DNA of 64,000 bases, taken from IMG/VR virus record IMGVR_UViG_3300025137_000014, positions 1-64,000 of that record. One strand, 5' to 3'. Position 1 is the first letter of the stretch; each line of letters opens with the position of its first letter. The stretch comes from a virus. Both the position numbers and the translations under genes were made by a program. Under the pieces are notes generated by a model. It was not told the origin of the DNA. It made no database searches and was given only the letters and a program-made list of their open reading frames with translations. Shown here piece by piece: positions 25,053 through 33,847 of this stretch.

Positions 25053-26596
25053 TCAACTTTTACTCCTCCTAGTGCATCATTTTCAGTGTCCCAACCACCA
25101 ACTTTTTCGTGAGCATCGTCACCTCCTTCATAGTCTTTTGTAGTGGCTGGGTCACCTGCTCTGTCGCTTATTTTGAATACTAATTCTTTATTCAAGATTT
25201 GTTCTTTGCTTGGTGATTCTGCTTCTAATGTATCGTACCAATCTGCAATAGGTCCCTTGAATACTTCTCTGAAATTGTGTCCTCTTCGAACATCAAACTG
25301 AGAAAAGAATGCTTTAAAATCATTATATAGCTTTGGAGTTTCTGCTGTATTTTTATGAGGTGTTTTGACAATATCAAGATAGTCAATCAATCTTTGTATA
25401 CTTGCTTTTTCGCCTTCAGATAACTTTTCTTGTGGACGTTTTGTTTTGAACCATGTGTCAAGTTTATCTTTATAGAAGTTCTTTACATCTATTGGTAAGA
25501 TTGCCGCACTTTGAAAAGAAGGGAAACGTAAAATGTTTAACGTCATAGTAGGCGCCCGTTGTCCGTATTCTTCACGTAGGTCTAACATTTCATCCATAAA
25601 ATCTGTGATAGTAACAAGACACAATGAATTGATAGTCATCATCATATGTAGTTTTGCTACGTTTGATTCTTTTAATACACGATGTATATTATTCTTCCAT
25701 AAGTCGTAATCTAATCCATCACGTATATATTCTGCTTGGTTTTTAGTTGCTTCCATTGAAGTGTATATTTCAAAGTTCGGAACATGCCAAGACTTTTGAA
25801 TTAGTTTGTCTAATACTTTTGGTTTCTCAGGAGACAAGTTAGAGTTGATAGCAAAACGCATATTACGTCCTCTATCTGGATTCTGTTCAAACCAATCAAA
25901 CAATCTCCATGTACCTCTATGCATAATAGGTTCACCACCAGTGATACGAATTTCTTCTAAACAATCTGCTAAGTCACTTTCCCACCATTTGTGAAATGCT
26001 TGAATATATGGGTTGTCTTCTTCTTTCTTTGTTTTAGGTGCCGCCCAAGGAGCAGTATCAAGGAAGTGTCCTCTACCATCTGATTGTATATTTTGATATC
26101 CACCATATGTATTGATATCTTTAACCCATGCGGTTGAGAATGCAGGATTACAATATGAACACTTAAGATTACATGCCCTATCAAATGAGATTTCAAGTGT
26201 ACGTAAGTTTACGTTATCGTCCCATGGCATTTCCATGCTCTTGTCAATATCTTCATCTTTAAATATTTCAGTTTTGAATACACGGTCAGATATATGATCC
26301 TTGCCCATGTCTTCAACTTTCCAACAGTATTCACATTCGGCTGGTCGTTTGCCTTCTTGCATATGTTTACGCATAAGTTTCTTATGCTTTGTATTATGAA
26401 TTGCTGAAGGATTGTCTTTGATTTCTTCAAGTGGGATCCAATGTCCTGGTGGGTGGTGACAACTAGCCGTCTGGCCATGTCCTAACCAGATAGTAGCATT
26501 ATACCATTTAGACGCACAATAACTAGCACTCTTGCTATCTATCATACGTTCTTTATATTGATGGAGAGTTTCGCCCTCCCAGTGTTTACGACCCAT
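25049..26596 (-). CDS. Radical SAM protein, N-terminal twitch, HPP subgroup
   Basis: 515 residues. C27, then C46 in SCHHPPGH, then CEYC (88-91) form the N-terminal auxiliary set. CNLKCSYC gives C142, C146 and C149, and ITGGEPI follows at 218-224. It closely parallels the 522-residue neighbour in motif order and spacing (HPP, IPLEE, HNT, RP..C.YCW), so the pair arose by tandem duplication. A single Cys replaces the CC pair of the other subgroup, implying different cluster ligation. The substrate is unknown; the overlap with the next gene is 4 bases. Confidence 0.85.
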   Translation of the reverse strand: MGRKHWEGETLHQYKERMIDSKSASYCASKWYNATIWLGHGQTASCHHPPGHWIPLEEIKDNPSAIHNTKHKKLMRKHMQEGKRPAECEYCWKVEDMGKDHISDRVFKTEIFKDEDIDKSMEMPWDDNVNLRTLEISFDRACNLKCSYCNPAFSTAWVKDINTYGGYQNIQSDGRGHFLDTAPWAAPKTKKEEDNPYIQAFHKWWESDLADCLEEIRITGGEPIMHRGTWRLFDWFEQNPDRGRNMRFAINSNLSPEKPKVLDKLIQKSWHVPNFEIYTSMEATKNQAEYIRDGLDYDLWKNNIHRVLKESNVAKLHMMMTINSLCLVTITDFMDEMLDLREEYGQRAPTMTLNILRFPSFQSAAILPIDVKNFYKDKLDTWFKTKRPQEKLSEGEKASIQRLIDYLDIVKTPHKNTAETPKLYNDFKAFFSQFDVRRGHNFREVFKGPIADWYDTLEAESPSKEQILNKELVFKISDRAGDPATTKDYEGGDDAHEKVGGWDTENDALGGVKVE

Positions 26597-28154
26597 ATTT
26601 GCTCTCGTATTCTTCCTTAGCTTCGTTCCAGAAAGCAGTCATTTCAGGAAATGTTTCTAAAAAGTTTAATCCCCTACGTTTATCATATTGTGAAAAATAT
26701 TCATGAAACCGTATTAATTGACTACTTAATTCATCATCACTCATATTTAGCCCTTCTTTGGCCCATGCCAAATCACGCTCAAGTTTTAATACTTCGTAAT
26801 TCTTAAATCCTGTATACTTTCTGCCATATAAATCATTCTCTAATACATTGGCTTTCATAAAATCAATGTTATCTTGTATCATGTCTAGTAATTCTTGGTC
26901 TGCTAGTTGTATTGTCATCCAATCAGGATATCTTAAATACGGAATATCAAACCAAACTCTTTGACGTTTCTTTCTTACAAATGGTGGGTGTTTAAAACCA
27001 TGATGGTCAGGCGGTTGAATTATTTTATCTTCTTGATTTTCATATCCAAATTCTTCACGTAAGTCTAATATCATTTGCAAGAACCCACGTAGATTTGTGA
27101 TACTTAATAACTGAAATGTATTGATAAAAGAAATTTCTGTACCATCAGTTTCACTTAACACTCTACGACAATTCTCATATAGTGTATCAAAGTTTAAACC
27201 GTCACGCATATATTCTGCTTGTTTACCTACACCATCAACACTTACATACAAACTAAAGTGTTTACATGCTGGTGCAACATACCAGTGATTACCGCTATCA
27301 GGATTGAAACGTTTTGGATCTTCCCATACACGAATTTTTTCTAATGCTTGTATCTTTTCAATAAACTTATCCATTAACTTAGGACTTGGAGGTGACATGT
27401 TTGACGTAATACTTAAATCAAGAAAAGGATTAGGGTTCTCGTTAACATAGTCAAATACTTTGAATGTATTATTATCCATAAGAGGCTCACCGCCTGTCAT
27501 ACGAAATACTTTCAAGTCTCTGTATATCTGTGGAAACCATTCCCAAAATGCTTCAATGTAAGGATTGTCTTTACGTGCTACTTCAAGTGGCATAAGACCT
27601 GTCTTACGTAAGTAATCAATGTTGTTATGACCAGTGCCGTTAGAGAACTTAAAGTCACCATGCTTCTTAATATCATCTTCCCACGCTGTACTCAAGTGAG
27701 GTGAGCAATAGCTACACTTTAGATTACATGCTTGATTGAAGTTTACTTCTACATAGCGTGGAGTGATATTATGGTCAAAGTCATTGTTTACAACTTCGTC
27801 CCAAGCATCTTTAACCCACCATTCACTTGAACGATAATGTCTGTCACTAAGTCTGCCGCCTTCGGGGGCATCAGGAGCGTCTTCGACATTCCAGCAATAC
27901 TGGCAACCTTCAGGACGGGTGCCGCATTTCATTTGCTTTCTTTCTTCTAGTTTGAATGTGGTGTTGTGTAATGCATTAACATCTTTCTTAAGTTCTTCTA
28001 AAGGAATAGGATGTGTCGGTGGATGATAACAACTATGAGTACGCCCTTGAGGCAGATGCAAACTTACTTGCAACCATTTAGCCATACACATAGATGGCGA
28101 AAGAGAATTTAACTTTTCTTTAGTTGCTTGTGCATCATCATCATAGTTTGCCAT
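26586..28154 (-). CDS. Radical SAM protein, N-terminal twitch, HPP subgroup
   Basis: 522 residues. C23, C42 (SCYHPPTH), CQYC (84-87), the radical SAM motif CNLKCSYC (C143, C147, C150) and MTGGEPL (219-225). Tandem paralogue of the 515-residue gene with an 11-base overlap. Compared with it, it has about 25 extra residues in the loop after SNMSPPSP and an extended C-terminal part with PPDHHGFKHPPF. It sits six bases after the glycosyltransferase gene. Function unknown. Confidence 0.85.
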   Translation of the reverse strand: MANYDDDAQATKEKLNSLSPSMCMAKWLQVSLHLPQGRTHSCYHPPTHPIPLEELKKDVNALHNTTFKLEERKQMKCGTRPEGCQYCWNVEDAPDAPEGGRLSDRHYRSSEWWVKDAWDEVVNNDFDHNITPRYVEVNFNQACNLKCSYCSPHLSTAWEDDIKKHGDFKFSNGTGHNNIDYLRKTGLMPLEVARKDNPYIEAFWEWFPQIYRDLKVFRMTGGEPLMDNNTFKVFDYVNENPNPFLDLSITSNMSPPSPKLMDKFIEKIQALEKIRVWEDPKRFNPDSGNHWYVAPACKHFSLYVSVDGVGKQAEYMRDGLNFDTLYENCRRVLSETDGTEISFINTFQLLSITNLRGFLQMILDLREEFGYENQEDKIIQPPDHHGFKHPPFVRKKRQRVWFDIPYLRYPDWMTIQLADQELLDMIQDNIDFMKANVLENDLYGRKYTGFKNYEVLKLERDLAWAKEGLNMSDDELSSQLIRFHEYFSQYDKRRGLNFLETFPEMTAFWNEAKEEYESKYGS

Positions 28155-28160
28155 TAGAGT

Positions 28161-29138
28161 TTATTTGTCCCAACCGGTTTGCTTCTCTGTTGCTAGTGGA
28201 TTATTAACTCTTGGTGGATTAGTATATACTCGTTTGAAAAATGAGGCTACTTCTGGAGTTGGATCACATAGTTCCATATCCATCTTATCTACTAAGATAT
28301 CACCGGTTTCTAAACATGCATCAAATAGTTTTTCATAATTCCATTCTAGTTTTGTTTTTTCACACTTCATATCTCCGCCTTGAAATTTAGGAAATACTGT
28401 ATTATCAAAGTACTCTTTAAACCAGTCAAAGCTAGAAATGTTTGCTAAGACAAAATCAGGGTTAAGATTTGTATCATAACAACCTAATCTTGCACCATAA
28501 CATGCCCATATACCATTCTCTACGTTTGCCCCAATATTCATCCAAGTAATCAGACGTTCATAATTTTTAGGCCATATACGTTTTTTAAATTCATCTACTG
28601 GTACTTTCTTGCCTTCATCAAGTGACATTTTAGAACCTTCACGATAACCTGCACGAAAGGCTTGAAATGGGGATCCGGCATTATGTACTGTAGAATAAAT
28701 ATTATTCATCTGAATATAATTTAAGTCCCAACAAAAATCTACTTTCTTTGTTTCGTCTACTGCGTTTTCATGTGTCTTCATATCTAATACAAGTTGTACT
28801 GGCCAGCATTTAATGCCTCCATTACCATATACTAGACCGTTAACTACGTTCTTTGCAGACCAACTAATAACTGAATTAACTAAATCAGTTCCATCTGGGA
28901 ATGTTAATTCGATATCAAAAAACTTTTCATCTACGATATTATCACCATCAATAGTAATAAATCTGTCTGTATCACTCTGTCTTGCACACTCTTTGTGTGC
29001 ATTATCAAATCCTTTTACACCATCTACTCTTTTTGCAAATGGAAATTTGCTTATAATATCTGCCCAATGTTCTTCTTTGTTAGGCTCATCGTAACTTAGA
29101 TAAAATACATCTAACTCACCGATTTCTAGTTTGCTCAT
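28161..29138 (-). CDS. GT-A-type glycosyltransferase-like protein
   Basis: 325 residues from ATG 29138, which lies five bases from AGGAGG; the adjacent ATG at 29141 is also possible. DVFYLSYDEPN at the N-terminus and FITIDGDNIVDEKFF (the DxD metal motif near residue 65) fit a GT-A fold, and the middle has WxxNY and conserved Trp-rich segments seen in phage glycosyltransferase-like proteins. Donor and acceptor unknown. Confidence 0.65.
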   Translation of the reverse strand: MSKLEIGELDVFYLSYDEPNKEEHWADIISKFPFAKRVDGVKGFDNAHKECARQSDTDRFITIDGDNIVDEKFFDIELTFPDGTDLVNSVISWSAKNVVNGLVYGNGGIKCWPVQLVLDMKTHENAVDETKKVDFCWDLNYIQMNNIYSTVHNAGSPFQAFRAGYREGSKMSLDEGKKVPVDEFKKRIWPKNYERLITWMNIGANVENGIWACYGARLGCYDTNLNPDFVLANISSFDWFKEYFDNTVFPKFQGGDMKCEKTKLEWNYEKLFDACLETGDILVDKMDMELCDPTPEVASFFKRVYTNPPRVNNPLATEKQTGWDK

Positions 29139-29731
29139 CATGTCCTCCTGAATGAATATGTTTCTAAATACTTCTGTGTATATAAACTTATACTGTATTT
29201 ATTATATTCGAATTTAACCTTAGTCTCAGTACTCAATAGTTGTCCGAACGGAATAGATACTGTTTGTATGATAAAATCTGGTCTATTTTCATATGTTATA
29301 AAAAAAGGGTGATGAGTTTTGCCTGCAACTGTAACATTTTGATGTTTGTCTACATTTGCATTCTTTCTAACCTTTTTACTAGGAGAGAAGCATAGTTCTG
29401 AACCATCCCATGTTACTTCTATATCACAATATTTTGTATCTGATAGTTTATATAACTGAGAATCTTTACTTCTTTGTTTGATATCTACTTTAGACTTTAT
29501 GATTTCATAAACAAAGATATCATCTGTGCTTACTACCTTATAGTCTGAAAATTTATAATCGCCTGTTAAAAAAGGCAGAATAGCCTCTATTGTGAACCAA
29601 GTACTCTTAAGTAGTGGGTTTGAGTCTTCTGAATGCCTAGATGCAATACTATGTATATCGCCTGCATCATTGAAGAATACTACTCTTGAATTCTTAGTTT
29701 CATGTGTGAACCCGGTGCTTAATATTTTCAT
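29138..29731 (-). CDS. Unknown protein in radical SAM operon
   Basis: 197 residues, beta-rich, with no cofactor motif. Notable pieces are GFTHETKNSRVVFFNDAGD and KTHHPFFITYENRPDFIIQ. It has no signal peptide. It overlaps both flanking glycosyltransferase genes by 4 bases. It is one of only two genes in the operon with no recognisable enzyme motif, so it is a candidate substrate carrier or accessory protein for the radical SAM enzymes (inference). Confidence 0.7.
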   Translation of the reverse strand: MKILSTGFTHETKNSRVVFFNDAGDIHSIASRHSEDSNPLLKSTWFTIEAILPFLTGDYKFSDYKVVSTDDIFVYEIIKSKVDIKQRSKDSQLYKLSDTKYCDIEVTWDGSELCFSPSKKVRKNANVDKHQNVTVAGKTHHPFFITYENRPDFIIQTVSIPFGQLLSTETKVKFEYNKYSISLYTQKYLETYSFRRT

Positions 29732-30585
29732 ATATCTAGTGCCTTTTCATACATATTAATTTTTTCTTGTGTTAGCCAGTTCTTTTCAACGTAATGAAAA
29801 GGAAGTGACTGTTCGTAGTTTGCTACACGAATTTTTAAATCATCTGACATGCTACTTGGTATACTATCTGTCCAAATGCCAGATATTTTATTATTAGGAA
29901 TATTTTGAATGTAACTTTTCATGTGTACAAATGTTGGTACATCTTTAATATCATTATCAATAACTTCTTCTTCTAAATCTAATAAACGTATAGCTAATGC
30001 ATATGCCAAGTCTGCACTCATCCAGGTCTGTCCTGTTCCTTTAAGAAATTTATCATAATACACATTCCAATGAACCATAATCAATTCAATCATTTTAAAC
30101 AATTCAAAACTTGTATCAGATTCTTTAAAATAAGTCATGTTACTATATACATTAGGTAATTCTAATTGTGTAAATTTTTTACGATAGTAATCGTCTTCTA
30201 CTAATTCGTTTCTAAATGTCTTAACATGTGTACAAGCCCATACATCTTTTTTAGATAAATGATCCCACCAATGGTCAACAGGATGTGTAAATAAAACATC
30301 AGTATCAAGAATGATAGTTTCTTTAAATGGTGTCATGTGTGGATACTTCCACTTATTATGAATTTTCCATTCATCTGCACCTGCATCATCATTCCATGGG
30401 ATATCAACGATATGGTCAAACACTTCTTTGTGTTTTCCAGTGAGTTGTGTTTTAGTATATTCGTCAACGCATACACAAATCGCATTTTCTTTCTGTGTAG
30501 CTTTAAGCGACAATGCCAAAGCATAAGCCTGATTAAGATAATCATACTTACTATTCTGGGCTATAGCAATGTATCCCCTACTCAT
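29728..30585 (-). CDS. DxD glycosyltransferase-like protein
   Basis: 285 residues. The N-terminus GYIAIAQNSKYDYLNQAYALALSLK and ILDTDVLF (D94, D96) follow the GT8-like/GT-A layout. WKYPHMTPFKETIILDTDV resembles the family of glycosyltransferases common in marine T4-like phages. Overlaps its neighbours by 4 bases each. It could glycosylate the virion, the host surface or DNA; DNA is less likely as no hydroxymethylase is seen here. Confidence 0.7.
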   Translation of the reverse strand: MSRGYIAIAQNSKYDYLNQAYALALSLKATQKENAICVCVDEYTKTQLTGKHKEVFDHIVDIPWNDDAGADEWKIHNKWKYPHMTPFKETIILDTDVLFTHPVDHWWDHLSKKDVWACTHVKTFRNELVEDDYYRKKFTQLELPNVYSNMTYFKESDTSFELFKMIELIMVHWNVYYDKFLKGTGQTWMSADLAYALAIRLLDLEEEVIDNDIKDVPTFVHMKSYIQNIPNNKISGIWTDSIPSSMSDDLKIRVANYEQSLPFHYVEKNWLTQEKINMYEKALDI

Positions 30586-31451
30586 AGAGTATCTCCTTGC
30601 GCCAATAGTGTATCTATATTGCGTTCTATTGCAGATTTATTCATAATGTGTATATCTGTATTTGTAAATCTAGCTAACACATGTTCTATTGTTTTATCAG
30701 GTTTAGCACAATACATTATAATATCATTACTGCTATTAACTCTAAAAATATCATCTAAATCAAAACTATTGTTTAGATAATCAATAGGCAACGATGGTAC
30801 TTCGCATGCCACTTGCCCATTTAAAATATGAACAGCCATTGAAAATGCAAAATCGTTCCTAAATAATGTACCTGAACAATTATACAAATAGTAATAGTAC
30901 TTATAATTTTCTTTTATATGACTAACTAACGTAAATAAATTTTCAGTGTATTCAGATTTTTTAAAATAGAAAACTGTTGCCCAATACATCGGTATGGAGA
31001 AATCATCAATATAGGATATGTTACCGCCATGTCTACCAGCAACATCCCTATATTGACAATTAATCATGAAGTCGTTTTCACTACCCCATACTTGGTCAAG
31101 TGTGTTACTCATTACAAAGTAATCACAATCGATAACCAAACTTTCTTCGTAAGGTGAGAGGTCATATACGTCACTACGAGACATATTGACAAAAGGAGCA
31201 TACTGCGATTGTCCAGCAGTATCCTTGAATAGTCTTATATTACTATCCTGTTTTGATGCGGAAATAATAGTTCTATCGAAATACTTGTTTACTAATTCTT
31301 CGTTATCTAATAAAGATTCGTTATTAGTAACTAAAGCAATTTCATCAAAGCCTGATAGATTCTTTCTGACATAACCTGCACACGTACATGCAATTTTTAT
31401 GTAATCTAGTAACCCATTATTTGTTGCAAAGATTATAATTCCTTTGCTCAT
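30582..31451 (-). CDS. DxD glycosyltransferase-like protein
   Basis: 289 residues. The Rossmann-like start GIIIFATNNGLLDYIKIACTCAG and LVIDCDYFV (D108, D110) indicate a GT-A metal motif, and the second half has GGNISYIDDFSIPMYWAT. It is a divergent paralogue of the gene at 29728. It overlaps the upstream unknown gene by one base, so translation is coupled. Confidence 0.65.
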   Translation of the reverse strand: MSKGIIIFATNNGLLDYIKIACTCAGYVRKNLSGFDEIALVTNNESLLDNEELVNKYFDRTIISASKQDSNIRLFKDTAGQSQYAPFVNMSRSDVYDLSPYEESLVIDCDYFVMSNTLDQVWGSENDFMINCQYRDVAGRHGGNISYIDDFSIPMYWATVFYFKKSEYTENLFTLVSHIKENYKYYYYLYNCSGTLFRNDFAFSMAVHILNGQVACEVPSLPIDYLNNSFDLDDIFRVNSSNDIIMYCAKPDKTIEHVLARFTNTDIHIMNKSAIERNIDTLLAQGDTL

Positions 31452-31831
31452 TAGATTTCCAGAACCTTCTCAATCTTACGTGAACTACGTAACTTTTGAT
31501 AATCATTATAGTATTCATTGATAACTTCGAAATACAAACTAGAAATATCTTCTAAGAATTTCGTAGTATCTTCAAGTTTAATTGGAATGTCGTTCTTATC
31601 AAGCAGGATGACTTCTGTTTTGCCTGCATCAACAATAGTACTCATAAATCCAATTAATTCTTGTGACACTTTAAATGTACCACCATTACTACTATAGTTC
31701 AGTAAATTTTGTGTTTTAACTTTTAAGTTGTTTTTATTAAGATTGAAAGTCTGCATAGTGTTTGAAAACTCTAATGCTCTTTCTAGCCGTTCAAGTTCGG
31801 TACTTGAAGGCGTAATATTTTCTTTTGACAT
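31451..31831 (-). CDS. Unknown helical protein, first gene of radical SAM operon
   Basis: 126 residues from the ATG at 31831, which has AAGGAG eight bases upstream; the ATG at 31864 lies upstream of the expected transcription start. Mostly helical with a central beta part (GGTFKVSQELIGFMST... KTEVILLDKND) and a basic C-terminus. No enzyme motif. It directly follows the minus-strand sigma70-like promoter. Not recognised. Confidence 0.7.
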   Translation of the reverse strand: MSKENITPSSTELERLERALEFSNTMQTFNLNKNNLKVKTQNLLNYSSNGGTFKVSQELIGFMSTIVDAGKTEVILLDKNDIPIKLEDTTKFLEDISSLYFEVINEYYNDYQKLRSSRKIEKVLEI

Positions 31832-31855
31832 GGTTATACTCCTTGTATTCTTTAT

Positions 31856-31884
31856 ATAATACAAGAAAATAGGCTGTTTGTCAA
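31856..31884 (-). promoter_or_regulatory. Sigma70-like promoter of the radical SAM operon
   Basis: On the minus strand TTGACA (31884-31879), a 17-base spacer and TATTAT (31861-31856), 25 bases before the ATG at 31831. The spacer lacks GANTC. It overlaps the end of the structural operon, so the accessory operon can be read early from here and late by read-through. Confidence 0.8.
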
Positions 31885-31887
31885 GCC

Positions 31888-32841
31888 TTAAAGTTCAGAA
31901 ATGTGTGAAAATGTTGGAGATCCTACTACAACGCCTAAACCAGATACATCTTGGTCATCTGCACGTAGTATATCTACCTGAATTGCTAGAGTTCCTGCTA
32001 CATAATCTGTAATATTGAACTCACTTGTAGTATATGCATCGTAGAATTCTAGTTTAATATCTATAGCATTGCTACCATTTAATCTAGCATGTACTTCAAA
32101 TTTGTTATTTGTATAGTAACCGGAACTGCCATCACCGCCTGTCTTTTCATATATCTTTGCATATGATGAAGTTAGTGATGTAAATCCTCCAGCTGGAGTG
32201 CCTACACCACCTGTAGATTCTATTACATTATGACTGAGTTTCAATATACCAACGTTTGTGAACATTGTTGCCCAATCTGTGCTTTGTTTATGCGAAACGT
32301 CAACGCCAGTTAGTGAGGTATCTAGTCTTATATCTCCGCCAGAGTTAAAGAAATGTCTTCGGTCATCTGAGTTTGCAAATATAGTTGAAAATTCATAGAA
32401 TACATTTCCTGACCAAGTATGAACTGCGCCAGCACCCGGAACGTCATATGTCTTAGATGATGAAATCTTATTTGATTCCGCAGTCATTTGAGCGATATCG
32501 AAATTTAGTTTGTTAGAACGTACAGTCGAAATATCTACTTCTAAGTCTGGAATGATTTCTATTAGTTGACCTGCAGTTGGGAAATCAGGGTCACTGCTAT
32601 CTAACGGTGAGTTAATAGTAGTGCCCTGATGTCTGCCTGCGTATTTAAGAGCAGTTAGGAGTAACTGCATGTGAGAAGCATTAACTATAGTCCCACTTGT
32701 TACGTGAGGGATTACGAGTTGGTCTTGGCCATAACCAGAGTCGCCCGCTCCAATTCCAACAATTTCGTTTATATCATCTGCGAAACCGTTATAATCGGAT
32801 GCTCGTATCTTTCCTCCTAAGTAGTAACTTTGTGGTGCCAT
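31888..32841 (-). CDS. Virion protein, tail fibre/baseplate type
   Basis: 317 residues. The N-terminal YYLGGKIRASDYNGFADDINEIVG and the central DDRRHFFNSGGDIRL, followed by a Ser/Thr-rich beta domain, match the family of structural proteins at the baseplate/fibre locus of marine T4-like phages. It is a paralogue of the next gene (WFSAGGEIRV in the same place). Last gene of the minus-strand structural operon, ending just before the accessory-operon promoter. Confidence 0.7.
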   Translation of the reverse strand: MAPQSYYLGGKIRASDYNGFADDINEIVGIGAGDSGYGQDQLVIPHVTSGTIVNASHMQLLLTALKYAGRHQGTTINSPLDSSDPDFPTAGQLIEIIPDLEVDISTVRSNKLNFDIAQMTAESNKISSSKTYDVPGAGAVHTWSGNVFYEFSTIFANSDDRRHFFNSGGDIRLDTSLTGVDVSHKQSTDWATMFTNVGILKLSHNVIESTGGVGTPAGGFTSLTSSYAKIYEKTGGDGSSGYYTNNKFEVHARLNGSNAIDIKLEFYDAYTTSEFNITDYVAGTLAIQVDILRADDQDVSGLGVVVGSPTFSHISEL

Positions 32842-32874
32842 CTTATTAACCTATCTCTTTTCATGTTAGAAAAC

Positions 32875-33783
32875 CTATGATAGGTTATCTGTAACTGTAA
32901 ATGTTGGATTTGTTATACTAACAGAACCTGATGTATTACTGTTTTTTAATGAGTTTATTGTTACTGTAGACGTACCAACTGCCTGGTCAGCTCCACTCCA
33001 AGACCATGCTCCACCATAACCTGAACCTGAGCCAGAACGTGCCGCGTGTGCATCTGCTAAAATAGTTTTAACATATATATCGGCGCCACTTTTGTAAGCC
33101 TCGATAGCGATATAGTTTGAACTATAATCACCATCATCTGCGTATTCTTTCTTAACTTCTACATAAGAAGTAGTTAGGTCAGAATACTTTTTACGTGTCG
33201 AGGAATCAACGTTAGTTGAGTCTGTCGGACGTACTGAAAATCTGTAAGTTCCCATTTCTGCTGTTAATTGTTCCCATGATGTTCCTTGTTGATTAGAACT
33301 TGTATCATTGTGTGATGCTGAAACTCTAATTTCACCACCTGCTGAGAACCATGCATTCATTGTATCCACATCAGAAAATGAAACTCTTACGATTTGTTCT
33401 TTCGTACCGTTCCAATTGCTAACTGTTTGTGATGTTTCTTGTACAACTGACATGTCCCAACCACTTGAATAAGTCCAAGGGTTATCAAAATGGTCACTGA
33501 TGGTTGTTGTGAAAGAAGATGCATCATTATAAAATTGCTCATCTTGGATCACATCGCCAGCATCAACTGCCGTAAATGGGTTAGTTATATTATAAAAATT
33601 TGCAACTTTCGCCGCCGCTGAGTAGATAGAATCTTGATATACATCATCGATTGTATCACCTGCCGCAGGGTTGGCCGCTACCGTGTGACTTTGGTTATAG
33701 CCACCGTGAACACCTGTTCCGTTTAGTATCGAATTCAAGGTGTCTCTTAGTGTACTTAAGTCACTATTTGATATCACCGCCAT
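32875..33783 (-). CDS. Virion protein, tail fibre/baseplate type
   Basis: 302 residues. It shares the layout of the 317-residue neighbour: a short helical N-terminus (LSTLRDTLNSILNG), a GYNQSH segment, then MNAWFSAGGEIRVSASHND and a beta-rich C-terminus with SGSGSGYGGAWSW. Preceded by GGAGTAAAAAC. Probably a fibre-like or adhesin subunit. Tandem paralogy suggests receptor-binding diversification. Confidence 0.7.
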   Translation of the reverse strand: MAVISNSDLSTLRDTLNSILNGTGVHGGYNQSHTVAANPAAGDTIDDVYQDSIYSAAAKVANFYNITNPFTAVDAGDVIQDEQFYNDASSFTTTISDHFDNPWTYSSGWDMSVVQETSQTVSNWNGTKEQIVRVSFSDVDTMNAWFSAGGEIRVSASHNDTSSNQQGTSWEQLTAEMGTYRFSVRPTDSTNVDSSTRKKYSDLTTSYVEVKKEYADDGDYSSNYIAIEAYKSGADIYVKTILADAHAARSGSGSGYGGAWSWSGADQAVGTSTVTINSLKNSNTSGSVSITNPTFTVTDNLS

Positions 33784-33847
33784 GTTTTTACTCCTAAATT
33801 TGACTAGTCATTAAATTCTTAATCAAGAGATATTTCCGGATTTCTCT

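Noticed and set aside
30337-30780. 147-residue plus-strand open frame
   Set aside because: Antisense to two overlapping glycosyltransferase genes and hydrophobic from reverse-complement codon bias; no start signals.
28161-31451. DNA-glycosylation system
   Set aside because: The glycosyltransferases could suit, but no hydroxymethylase or other base-modifying gene is visible in the window, while sugar-nucleotide and sulfation genes fit a surface glycan better.
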